Shown here in pieces: positions 54,117 to 61,293 of a DNA stretch of 64,000 bases. Positions within the stretch are counted from its first letter, which is position 1. Every line of letters begins with the position of its first letter. Under the pieces are notes generated by a model. The model made no database searches and was not told where the DNA came from. It saw only the letters and a list, made by a program, of their open reading frames with translations. Where the stretch lies: assembly GCA_964355975.1 (NCBI GenBank), contig CAYHFW010000001.1:248001-312000 (forward strand). The letters are read 5' to 3'. Source of the stretch: F1-60-MAGs104 sp964355975 (GTDB taxonomy: Bacteria; Planctomycetota; Phycisphaerae; Phycisphaerales; SM1A02). The position numbers and the translations under genes are program-made.

Positions 54117-55318
54117 TGGCAGAGACTCCACTCCTCGAAGTTGCCGACCTCGCTGTCTCGTTTGATAACAGCGGGGGCGGCCCTCGAATTCAAGCCGTGG
54201 CAGGTGTGCGCATGACGATCTACCCCAATCAGACGCTCGCAGTTGTGGGCGAATCTGGTTGCGGCAAGAGCGTGACTGCGATGACGACGATGCAGCTGGT
54301 GCCTTGTCCCCCAGGAAGGGTCGATCGCGGAACAATCTTGCTCGATGGACGCGACTTGCTCTCGCTGAGTGAGCGCGAAATGCTCAAAGTGCGCGGGCGC
54401 GACATCGCAATGATCTTTCAAGAGCCGATGACGAGCCTGAATCCCGTCTACACAATTGGAGATCAGATTCTCGAAGCGATCTTGTTGCATCAGAAGGCAA
54501 CCCCCGACGAAGCGGTCGAGATCGCGATGCGCGCGCTCGATGAAGTCGGCATGTATCAGCCCATCGAAGGACGACTCAAGCGCGAGATTGCCGCACTCAA
54601 GGTCGAAGTCGATGCACAACGCCGCACGCCTGCAGAGTTGCTTGCAGCTGAGGGATCGCTTGGCGAACGATTGCGCCGCGCGCGACTGCAATTGCTCTCG
54701 GACTATCCACACAGATATTCGGGCGGTATGCGCCAACGCGTGATGATCGCGATGGCGCTCGCGTGCCATCCAAAGTTGCTGCTTGCCGATGAGCCAACGA
54801 CGGCGCTCGATGTCACGATTCAAGCGCAGATTCTTGAACTGCTCTCAGAGATTCAGCATGCGCGAGGCATGGGAGTGATGCTCATCACCCACAATCTCGG
54901 CGTCGTTGCCGAGAATGCCGATGTGGTCTGCGTGATGTACGCAGGGCGGGTGGTTGAATACGCGCGCGTCGAAGAACTCTTCGCACGACCGTTGCATCCA
55001 TATACCCGCGGGCTTTTCAAGTCGATTCCGGGATTGCACGACCAACGCGCACGACTGACGACTGTTGAAGATGTCGTGAACGATCCTGCAGAATTCAAAA
55101 AGTTGCCCGGATTTGAAAATGGAGTTGTGCCGTGGTGGCCGTTTATGCCAGCGGATCAACGCCCTGCACTCGCCACTGGCCGCGATGCGTATGCGTTGCA
55201 TGAGATTGAGCCTGGTCGATGGGTCGGATGCTGGCGCACGCCGTACGTTGAGGGGCATCCTTCAGCGAAGGCAGACCTTTCGTATCGACGGGCTGCACCA
55301 TCGGTTGCGCCTTGTTGA
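54116..55318 (+). CDS. oppD: OppD-like ABC transporter ATP-binding protein
   Basis: This 400-residue ATPase has Walker A GESGCGKS (45-52), Q-loop FQEPMTSLNP, signature YSGGMRQRV (201-209) and Walker B LLLADEP (221-227). A ~50-residue helical insert (about 147-196, KREIAALKVEVDAQRR) lies just before the signature, unusual for OppD. The OppD/DppD C-terminal peptide-transporter tail is present (RPLHPYTRGLFKSIPG). Normally OppF follows; here an antisense gene begins instead and overlaps its last 176 bases. The ATP-binding dimer may be a homodimer or need an OppF elsewhere. Confidence 0.92.
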   Translation: MAETPLLEVADLAVSFDNSGGGPRIQAVAGVRMTIYPNQTLAVVGESGCGKSVTAMTTMQLVPCPPGRVDRGTILLDGRDLLSLSEREMLKVRGRDIAMIFQEPMTSLNPVYTIGDQILEAILLHQKATPDEAVEIAMRALDEVGMYQPIEGRLKREIAALKVEVDAQRRTPAELLAAEGSLGERLRRARLQLLSDYPHRYSGGMRQRVMIAMALACHPKLLLADEPTTALDVTIQAQILELLSEIQHARGMGVMLITHNLGVVAENADVVCVMYAGRVVEYARVEELFARPLHPYTRGLFKSIPGLHDQRARLTTVEDVVNDPAEFKKLPGFENGVVPWWPFMPADQRPALATGRDAYALHEIEPGRWVGCWRTPYVEGHPSAKADLSYRRAAPSVAPC

Positions 55319-55622
55319 CGTAGTTCAGCAGCGGAAGTACTGCCGCAAGGATTCCAACAAGCACGAGCAGCAGCAAGATCGCTGCGAGGGCGATTCGAAA
55401 GGGGCCAGAGCGACCGCGCCCGGACTGCAACCGCGCCAGCCACGCATTGTCCCACTGCGTACCGCACTCAGGACAGCGCAACTGCCCCTCGTCAAGAAAG
55501 TGCCCGCACCGGGCGCACGCGACTTTGGGTGCCATAGAGAGTTCGCGAATCTTCAGCCCTGAGACCGCGAGCCAAGCGATGATCGCGAGCAAGAGAAGTC
55601 CAATCACAGCGCAGATCACCAT
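55143..55622 (-). CDS. Zinc-ribbon membrane protein
   Basis: This 159-residue protein has two membrane segments (MVICAVIGLLLLAIIAWLAV and FRIALAAILLLLVLVGIL) flanking a zinc ribbon (CARCGHFLDEGQLRCPECG). The C-terminal ~55 residues overlap the antisense oppD 3' end and look less conserved, so the real stop could be debated, but no earlier stop exists in this frame. Function unknown. It diverges from dut. Confidence 0.68.
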   Translation of the reverse strand: MVICAVIGLLLLAIIAWLAVSGLKIRELSMAPKVACARCGHFLDEGQLRCPECGTQWDNAWLARLQSGRGRSGPFRIALAAILLLLVLVGILAAVLPLLNYVNKAQPMVQPVDTKGLPSLKDAPQRTACASIRPIDQAQSHATHTHRGQWRVQGVDPLA

Positions 55623-55662
55623 AAGAGTGTAGGAAGCGCACCCCGTTCTCTACACTCGAGCG

Positions 55663-56106
55663 ATGGATGAAATCGAAATCAAGTTTCGCCGCCTCACTCC
55701 GCTCGCCGTCGTTCCTGCATACCAAAGTGCGCTCGCCGCAGGCATGGATCTTCACGCTGCAATCATTTCGCCGCTCGTCATCGAGCCAGGGTCGATCGCA
55801 ATGATTCCGTGTGGATTCGCGCTCGAGATTCCCGCTGGATTTGAGGGGCAGGTACGCCCGCGCAGTGGACTCGCATCAAAGTTCGGCGTCTCGATTCCAA
55901 ATGCTCCTGGAACGGTCGATGCGGATTATCGCGGTGAGATGAAAGTAGCGCTTATCAATCATGGTCGTACCGCATTCACCGTCGAACCGTCGATGCGCGT
56001 CGCCCAACTCGTCATCGCCCCAGTCGTGCGCGCGCGCATCAGTGAATGCGTTGAATTGACCGAGACCGTCCGAGGTGCTGGCGGATTTGGTTCAACGGGC
56101 GGCTAA
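55663..56106 (+). CDS. dut: Deoxyuridine triphosphatase (dUTPase)
   Basis: This 147-residue trimeric dUTPase hydrolyses dUTP to dUMP. The five motifs are visible: AGMDLHA (1), PRSGLA (2), GTVDADYRGEM (3), RVAQLVI (4), and the C-terminal GAGGFGSTG (5). The start is the ATG at 55663. It is followed by the dispersed element copy 4 at a convergent junction. Confidence 0.97.
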   Translation: MDEIEIKFRRLTPLAVVPAYQSALAAGMDLHAAIISPLVIEPGSIAMIPCGFALEIPAGFEGQVRPRSGLASKFGVSIPNAPGTVDADYRGEMKVALINHGRTAFTVEPSMRVAQLVIAPVVRARISECVELTETVRGAGGFGSTGG

Positions 56107-56124
56107 GGGATTGCTGTGCGTCCC

Positions 56125-56220
56125 CGCGGCGGAATCTTCGCTCGCGCGAGTTCCCGAGACGAGCAAGTCTGCGCAGCTCGGCGAGGGCTGTTTGAGCGCC
56201 GAGTGAAGGATTCCGCCGCG
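56125..56220 (-). repeat. Dispersed 96-bp inverted-end element, copy 4
   Basis: Inverted relative to copies 1 and 2, complete at both ends (CGCGGCGGAATC at left and GATTCCGCCGCG at right). It lies 18 bases after the dut stop and before the convergent PIG-L gene, and is directly followed by a tandem repeat array. Confidence 0.92.
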
Positions 56221-56339
56221 ATCACACTTGCTGGATCGCACCGCGATCACACTTGCTGGATCGCACCGCGATCACACTTGCTGGATCGCACCGCGATCAC
56301 GCTCGCCGGATCGCACCGCGATCACGCTTGCTGGATCTT
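56221..56339. repeat. 25-bp tandem array beside element copy 4
   Basis: The unit ATCACACTTGCTGGATCGCA plus CCGCG repeats four times (56221-56320) with a partial fifth copy to 56339. Units 1 to 3 are identical and unit 4 differs at a few positions. Each unit joins directly to the next, so this is not a CRISPR. The array starts exactly at the right end of element copy 4. Confidence 0.93.
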
Positions 56340-56387
56340 GAATCGGGCAACCAGTGTCGAAAAACGACATTCAATGCCCGATTCAAG
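56337..56387. terminator. Long nested hairpin, candidate bidirectional terminator
   Basis: CTTGAATCGGGCA (56337-56349) and TGCCCGATTCAAG (56375-56387) form a perfect 13-bp stem. Inside, TGTCG and CGACA (56355-56359 and 56365-56369) form a second stem with an AAAAA loop. It lies between the convergent dut and PIG-L genes. No T run follows, so a rho-independent role is uncertain; a REP-like or factor-binding role is possible. Confidence 0.6.
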
Positions 56388-56421
56388 CAGTTTCGGGCCA
56401 GCGGTCAGGCGCGGATCGCGT

Positions 56422-57099
56422 TCATCGCGCTTGCCCTGCGAAATCAAAGGCGATGCATTCACGGCTAAAAAATGGCTCAGCCGTCGCCGTGCCGATTCGG
56501 CTGCCGAAGTAAACCCCCGCCGCATCGATCCACTCTGGCACCGCGCGGTTCTTTGGGTTGGCGACGAATTGACTTTCATACGCGAGTATCGCGCGGCGCT
56601 TCGCAGTTGCGTATCCACTCGTGTCTGCAACGACCGACGGTTGCGGCACAGTGCGCAGGTGAATGGCGTAGTAGTGAAAGAGTTGCCGCGCGTGCCATGG
56701 TTCGCCAGGCAAGTCGCACTTCGAGTATTTCGCCGCAAAGCGTGCGGCTTCGATGAGCGCGCAGGCTGCAACGTGGTCGGGATGCGCATCCTCTGGATGC
56801 GGCGCAAAAATGATCTCTGGCTGCAGCGCGCGAATCGCCCCTGCAACAATGGCGCGCGATGCGAGGTCGTTGACGATCGCGCGATTCACTAGTCCCAACT
56901 GCATGCGCTTGGCTCCCAAGATCGTCGCCGCGTCCGCCGCTTCACGCGCGCGAATCTCGGGTGATCCGTGCGGTGTGGGCTCGCCACTTGTCATGTCGAC
57001 AAGCGTGACCTCGTGCCCTTGAGCGACAAGGCGTGCAATTGTGCCGCCCATTCCGAGTTCTTGATCATCAGGATGGGGTCCAAAGACAGCAACGTGCAT
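56422..57099 (-). CDS. PIG-L family deacetylase, BshB1-like
   Basis: This 225-residue enzyme has the PIG-L zinc-binding motif AVFGPHPDDQELGMGGT and the second histidine region PHPEDAHPDHVAACAL. BshB1-type enzymes remove an acetyl group from N-acetylglucosaminyl malate in bacillithiol synthesis; other members act on related sugars. It follows a GT4-type transferase gene (9 bases), which suits a two-step sugar pathway. The ATG at 57099 is used. Confidence 0.88.
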   Translation of the reverse strand: MHVAVFGPHPDDQELGMGGTIARLVAQGHEVTLVDMTSGEPTPHGSPEIRAREAADAATILGAKRMQLGLVNRAIVNDLASRAIVAGAIRALQPEIIFAPHPEDAHPDHVAACALIEAARFAAKYSKCDLPGEPWHARQLFHYYAIHLRTVPQPSVVADTSGYATAKRRAILAYESQFVANPKNRAVPEWIDAAGVYFGSRIGTATAEPFFSRECIAFDFAGQAR

Positions 57100-57108
57100 C
57101 GAATCACT

Positions 57109-58278
57109 CTACTTGCTCTGGCGTGCGATGCGCGCGTAGAGCGCCTCGAGCTGGTCAACCATCGTGCGCCAATCAAAGTCATGTTGCACGAACGAGCGGC
57201 CACGCTCTCCCATCGCAATGCGCTCGTTCGGGTGTGCGATGAGTCGCTCTGCCGCCGCGCGAAGAGCAACGCAGTCGCCTGCTTTGACGAGGATTCCCGT
57301 CTCATTCGTCTTGCAGACTTCGCAGGCTCCGTCGACGTCGTAGGCGATGACAGGCTTGCCGCTGAGCGATCCCTGCACAACTGCGCGCGGCAATCCCTCG
57401 CGGTAGGAGGGGTGTACGAGCACATCTACCGCTGAGAGAAGCGATGGAATCTCGCTCGGATCGACCAGTCCAGTGCGCGCAACGCGATCGGCAATGCCCG
57501 CCTTCTTCAGTCGCTCAACGAGGCGCTCGCGCAGCCATCCATCGCCAATCCAGAGCAGCGCAACTTTCGGCTTCGACTCTGCGCGAAGCAGTGGGGTGAA
57601 CGCATCGATCAAGTCGTCGTGACCCTTCAACTCACTCAGCCGCGCCACGGTGCCAAAGACGAGTGTCTCATCGTCCCATCCGAATCGCTGGCGGATGCGT
57701 GCGCGATCGCTCTGTGCATGCAACCAGGGTTCAATCTCCATTCCACTTCGGATCGTGATGAATTGGTCGGGCGTGCCGATCTTGTGTGCGCGGGCTGCGA
57801 CAGTCATCGCATCGGCCACACTCACGATTGCATGGCAACGCTTCGCCGCCCAACGCTCGGCGCGCACATACGCCGCGTTCTTGATCCAACTCTGATAGGG
57901 GTGAAAGGGCAGTCCATGAATTGTGTGCACGATGACCGGGACTTTCTCTGCCCACGCTGCGCCGCGCCCAAGAATGCCCGCCTTCGATGAGTGGGTGTGC
58001 ACGACATCAGGACGCCACGCGCGAATGAGTGCACGCAGTTGTCGCGCGCAGCGCCAGTCAGAAAGTGGAGAAATCGACCGTGTGAGTGCAGGAATCTCGA
58101 TTCGTTCAATCCGCGCGTCAGCCATCACACGCGGCAGGAGCGATCCTTCAGGGCCGTAGATCGGTCCGTAACCGAGCGCGACGGTGTGTCCGTGATTTGC
58201 AGCGCCAATGCATGAAAGCAGTGTGTTCTCTTGCGACCCGCCGATGATCAGACGTGTCGAGAGATGCAGGATTCTCAC
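57109..58278 (-). CDS. GT4 family glycosyltransferase
   Basis: This 389-residue enzyme begins MRILHLSTRLIIGGSQENTL and has the GT-B C-terminal half with GTVARLSELKGHDDLIDAF, HPSYREGLPRAVVQ and the E-x7-E pattern. A GTG at 58278 overlaps the truA stop (GTGA); the frame runs further upstream but that part is truA. The substrate is unknown; pairing with the deacetylase suggests a thiol or GlcNAc-linked sugar, or a cell-wall sugar. Confidence 0.9.
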   Translation of the reverse strand: MRILHLSTRLIIGGSQENTLLSCIGAANHGHTVALGYGPIYGPEGSLLPRVMADARIERIEIPALTRSISPLSDWRCARQLRALIRAWRPDVVHTHSSKAGILGRGAAWAEKVPVIVHTIHGLPFHPYQSWIKNAAYVRAERWAAKRCHAIVSVADAMTVAARAHKIGTPDQFITIRSGMEIEPWLHAQSDRARIRQRFGWDDETLVFGTVARLSELKGHDDLIDAFTPLLRAESKPKVALLWIGDGWLRERLVERLKKAGIADRVARTGLVDPSEIPSLLSAVDVLVHPSYREGLPRAVVQGSLSGKPVIAYDVDGACEVCKTNETGILVKAGDCVALRAAAERLIAHPNERIAMGERGRSFVQHDFDWRTMVDQLEALYARIARQSK

Positions 58279-59075
58279 AGCAGTTCCTGCCCGGTGTAGT
58301 GAATCCATTCAAGGCAGAGTCCTTGGGGAGGCATCGTTTGTCCTGCGCGCTTGCGCTGGCATGACTCAATCACCTCAGTGATCGCCCCCGCATCGAGTCG
58401 CCCCCGCCCGACATCGACGAGCGTTCCAACCATGATGCGCACCATGTGATAGAGAAAACCGCTTCCCGAAACATCAAAGCGCAGCAGTCCTGGACTGATC
58501 GCAGTGACGGTGCATGTGTGCACTGTTCGCACTGTCGTCTCGCGTTGATCGGGGCAATGCGCGAACGCTTTGTAATCGCGCGTGCCAGTCATCGCCGTCG
58601 CAGCACGTTGCATCAACGAGAGGTCGAGCGTTTGGTGGCAGTGCGAGGTCATCTCACGGTCAAACGGATCGGGCCGTCCATTGACGTGCGGTGGGCGACC
58701 TTCTGATCCGTGGCGCAGTCGATAGGAGTAACTCTTGCTGAGGCAATCGCGCACTGGGTCGAATGTGTCGCACACCAGCCGAGCTTCGCGCACTTCGATG
58801 TCTGGGGGCAGGCGTGTGTTGATCGCCATCGGCAGCCGCTCGATTGGAACGCGCGCCTTCTCGACCGAGAACGCGGCAACCTGTCCACGCGCGTGCACTC
58901 CAGCGTCTGTGCGGCTCGCGCCATTCACCGACACGCGTTCGCGCATGAGATTGCTGATTGCATCAGTCAGCACCCCCTGCGCCGTTCGCAGGGGAGTGAG
59001 GTCGGGCGGTTCTTGTCTTTGCCACCCGTGAAAGTCTGTGCCGTCGTACGCAACTCGCAGTTGAAATCGTGGCAC
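58275..59075 (-). CDS. truA: tRNA pseudouridine(38-40) synthase
   Basis: This 266-residue enzyme makes pseudouridine at positions 38-40 of tRNA anticodon stems. The catalytic Asp sits in GASRTDAGVHARGQVAAF, and the C-terminal SGSGFLYHMVRIMVGTLVDV motif is also typical. The GTG at 59075 starts the frame, 21 bases after the upstream gene. The gene overlaps the GT4 gene by a GTGA stop-start. Confidence 0.96.
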   Translation of the reverse strand: MPRFQLRVAYDGTDFHGWQRQEPPDLTPLRTAQGVLTDAISNLMRERVSVNGASRTDAGVHARGQVAAFSVEKARVPIERLPMAINTRLPPDIEVREARLVCDTFDPVRDCLSKSYSYRLRHGSEGRPPHVNGRPDPFDREMTSHCHQTLDLSLMQRAATAMTGTRDYKAFAHCPDQRETTVRTVHTCTVTAISPGLLRFDVSGSGFLYHMVRIMVGTLVDVGRGRLDAGAITEVIESCQRKRAGQTMPPQGLCLEWIHYTGQELL

Positions 59076-59096
59076 GGCGCACTGTTCTTCGCGCGC

Positions 59097-60230
59097 TCAG
59101 TGCCCAAAGAGCGAGGTCGGCGCGAGCATCCCTTCGCTGTCAAAGAACGAGAGCGCTTCATCGACGGTTCGAAAGATGCGTGTCGCAGTTTCGGTGATGA
59201 ACGGGCTTGGATTTTTCTTCGGCTTCCACACGACGTAGACCTCTTTGGTGTGCTCAAACGCGTGGTGCAATTCGCGTTCAACGCCGCTCGAGAGACCTGG
59301 CACACCACCTGCGAGTTCGGGAACGAGACTTACGATCATGTCGCTCTGGTCGACGAGCTTGAAGTCGCGCATGTAAATCTGCCCATCGATATCTCCGGCA
59401 ATGTCGAGCACCTCGCGCACAGGAAGGCGCATCGTCGGATTTCCCTCGCGACCGCCGAATGCGTGCGGCTGCACTTCGACAAAATCTTCTCCCTTGCGCG
59501 CCGCATCGAGCGCGCGATCCAAGAGCAGTTTTTCGTCGACGTCGCCTGGATCAAACGTGATGAAGTGCTTCGCAAGCTCGGCGCGAAAGTGATTGATCTC
59601 TGCCATCACATCGGGCATATCCATCACATGGCTCATCGGGAACGATGGATAGACCTTGCGCATCTCTGGGTGGGCAATGAGGCGCACGCATGTCTCGACG
59701 GTGTCTTGCTGGCGTCCGCGACTGAGGATGTAGAAGTTGTTGCTGCATCCGAGCGCTTGCGCCATCAACTCGGTCGCAAGAATTTCTTCTTCACGCCAGA
59801 CCATGCAATCCTTGAGCGTCGCGTCAATGACATGGTCGCGGTGAAGGCGATGGTGAATCGTCTCGACGTTGTCGACAATGCAGATGAAACAATTGGGTTC
59901 AAGTTTCAGCAGTTGGTCAAAGTCAAAGGCACTGAAAAGTCCGTGACGCCAACGAAATGTCGCATGGGTGTTCACCATCACATTGGGATGGTCATGCTTG
60001 GGCTGTGTCGCTGAAATGACATCCTTGAACGCAGCCCGCCGCAAACTCGCGAGGCGTGAGAGGGGAAGGTCAAGAATGCGCCCCGGGCGGACATCGGTTG
60101 CCTCGGCATACATGCGGTCGCCGATATTGAACAACTCGATGCGGTCGCCCCGTTCTGCGGCCGAAATCACGGTTTTTTGAAGGTAACTCTTCTTGTCAAC
60201 GCCGACCTGTCCAGTGACGACTGCTCTCAT
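59097..60230 (-). CDS. P-loop NTPase fused to a nucleoside 2-deoxyribosyltransferase-like domain
   Basis: This 377-residue protein has an N-terminal P-loop domain (variant Walker A TGQVGVDKKSYLQK at 6-19 and NTHATFR 87-93, similar to the NMP-kinase/adenylate kinase fold). From about residue 192 a second alpha/beta domain begins (RKVYPSFPMSHV), with DQSDMIVSLVPE (294-305) and SSGVERELHHAF (314-325), which resembles the nucleoside 2-deoxyribosyltransferase signature. The acidic residue in that motif is present. The function is unknown; a nucleotide-salvage or sensing role is plausible. The ATG at 60230 is used. Confidence 0.8.
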   Translation of the reverse strand: MRAVVTGQVGVDKKSYLQKTVISAAERGDRIELFNIGDRMYAEATDVRPGRILDLPLSRLASLRRAAFKDVISATQPKHDHPNVMVNTHATFRWRHGLFSAFDFDQLLKLEPNCFICIVDNVETIHHRLHRDHVIDATLKDCMVWREEEILATELMAQALGCSNNFYILSRGRQQDTVETCVRLIAHPEMRKVYPSFPMSHVMDMPDVMAEINHFRAELAKHFITFDPGDVDEKLLLDRALDAARKGEDFVEVQPHAFGGREGNPTMRLPVREVLDIAGDIDGQIYMRDFKLVDQSDMIVSLVPELAGGVPGLSSGVERELHHAFEHTKEVYVVWKPKKNPSPFITETATRIFRTVDEALSFFDSEGMLAPTSLFGH

Positions 60231-60257
60231 GCAACCGAGTATAGGGGTCGCTCGATC

Positions 60258-60752
60258 TCAACCCGTTGGTTGAAGCAACGCCACCACATGCACTTCAATC
60301 GCGCGACCCTCACCAACGGCATCCACCTTTTCGTGCGTCTTGCCCTTCACGTTGACTCGCGCGCGGTCGCAGCCAAGAAGTTCGGCGAGGCGCAGAGCAA
60401 TCTCCTCGCGGCGCGGTCCAATCTTTGGCCGTTCGCAGATCACCGTGCAGTCGATGTTGCCCACTGTGTAGTTGGCATCGCGCATCTTTTGAATCGCAGC
60501 GCGAAGAAAGATGGCAGAGTCGCTGCCTGCGTGCGCTGGGTCTGAATCTGGAAAGAGTTGGCCGATGTCTGGCATCCCAAGTGCGCCCAAGATCGCATCG
60601 GTGATTGCGTGCAGAAGCGCATCGCCATCGGAATGCGCCACAGGTCCTGTGGGATGATCGAATCGAACGCCGCCCAGTACGAACGGGCGGCCGCGGCCAA
60701 CGGGTGCGCACGGTTCAAGTCTGTGAAGGTCGTATCCGTGGCCAACCCGCAT
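60258..60752 (-). CDS. ispF: 2-C-methyl-D-erythritol 2,4-cyclodiphosphate synthase
   Basis: This 164-residue enzyme closes the ring of the MEP isoprenoid pathway. The signature GHGYDLHRL at the N-terminus, SDGDALLHAITDAILGALG and GNIDCTVICERPKI with metal ligands are visible, plus the C-terminal VNVKGKTHEKVD. The frame opens upstream but the family start is the ATG at 60752. It lies 28 bases before the P-loop fusion gene. Confidence 0.97.
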   Translation of the reverse strand: MRVGHGYDLHRLEPCAPVGRGRPFVLGGVRFDHPTGPVAHSDGDALLHAITDAILGALGMPDIGQLFPDSDPAHAGSDSAIFLRAAIQKMRDANYTVGNIDCTVICERPKIGPRREEIALRLAELLGCDRARVNVKGKTHEKVDAVGEGRAIEVHVVALLQPTG

Positions 60753-60759
60753 GGATGCG

Positions 60760-61257
60760 TTAGTCCTTGGGACGATTGGGGGCTTGCGGTCCACCAGCAG
60801 GGCTGTCGGGACCAGTCGTCGGCACCACAGAATCGGGCGGAATGATGAGCGTCGGATCGGTTGGTGGATCTTCTGGAGCCGGTCGATAGGACACGTCGAT
60901 TCTGCGGCACGATTCTGGTGGGCAGATGAGTTGGTTGTTGAGCGAACCAAACTCGGTCTTGGCTTCCCAGACCGCCCACATCATCTTGGTCGGTTCAACG
61001 CGCGATCCAGTTCCAGATCCTTCGACAAATTTGAATGTCAACTGTTCGCCTACGGGAATATCGAGCCGAAAGAACGCCTCGCCATTTCGTGTGTCGACGA
61101 GCGTCACTGTCACGGGACGAGTCGGAGTCGAGATGTAGACGAAGCCACGCCCGGTTCCTGGGTTGAATCCGCCCGATGGGGTGTAGCAGCCGACGAGCAG
61201 TGCGGTTGTGGCAGAGACGGCGACGACAAACTGAGCGATTGAAGTGGGGAGTTTCAT
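60760..61257 (-). CDS. Putative lipoprotein
   Basis: This 165-residue protein has a lipoprotein signal with lipobox L-L-V-G-C (Cys at 24). The mature part starts with a Gly/Pro/Ser linker and then a beta-rich domain with VYISTPTRPVTVTLVDTRNG and ICPPESC, with a possible disulfide. The tail is proline-rich. It looks like a small beta-sandwich lipoprotein, family unknown. It sits between ispF and murD in one operon. Confidence 0.72.
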   Translation of the reverse strand: MKLPTSIAQFVVAVSATTALLVGCYTPSGGFNPGTGRGFVYISTPTRPVTVTLVDTRNGEAFFRLDIPVGEQLTFKFVEGSGTGSRVEPTKMMWAVWEAKTEFGSLNNQLICPPESCRRIDVSYRPAPEDPPTDPTLIIPPDSVVPTTGPDSPAGGPQAPNRPKD

Positions 61258-61293
61258 TGGAATTCGTATGGAAGTGCGAGAACTCGAGTGAGT

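Noticed and set aside
56221..56339. CRISPR-like array
   Set aside because: The 25-bp units are joined directly with no unique spacers between them.
58710..60014. 434-codon plus-strand ORF
   Set aside because: It spans truA and the P-loop fusion on the opposite strand, both of which carry family motifs.
59097..60230. Defence-system interpretation for the P-loop/deoxyribosyltransferase-like fusion
   Set aside because: The gene is embedded in a housekeeping operon and no other defence-like gene is near.
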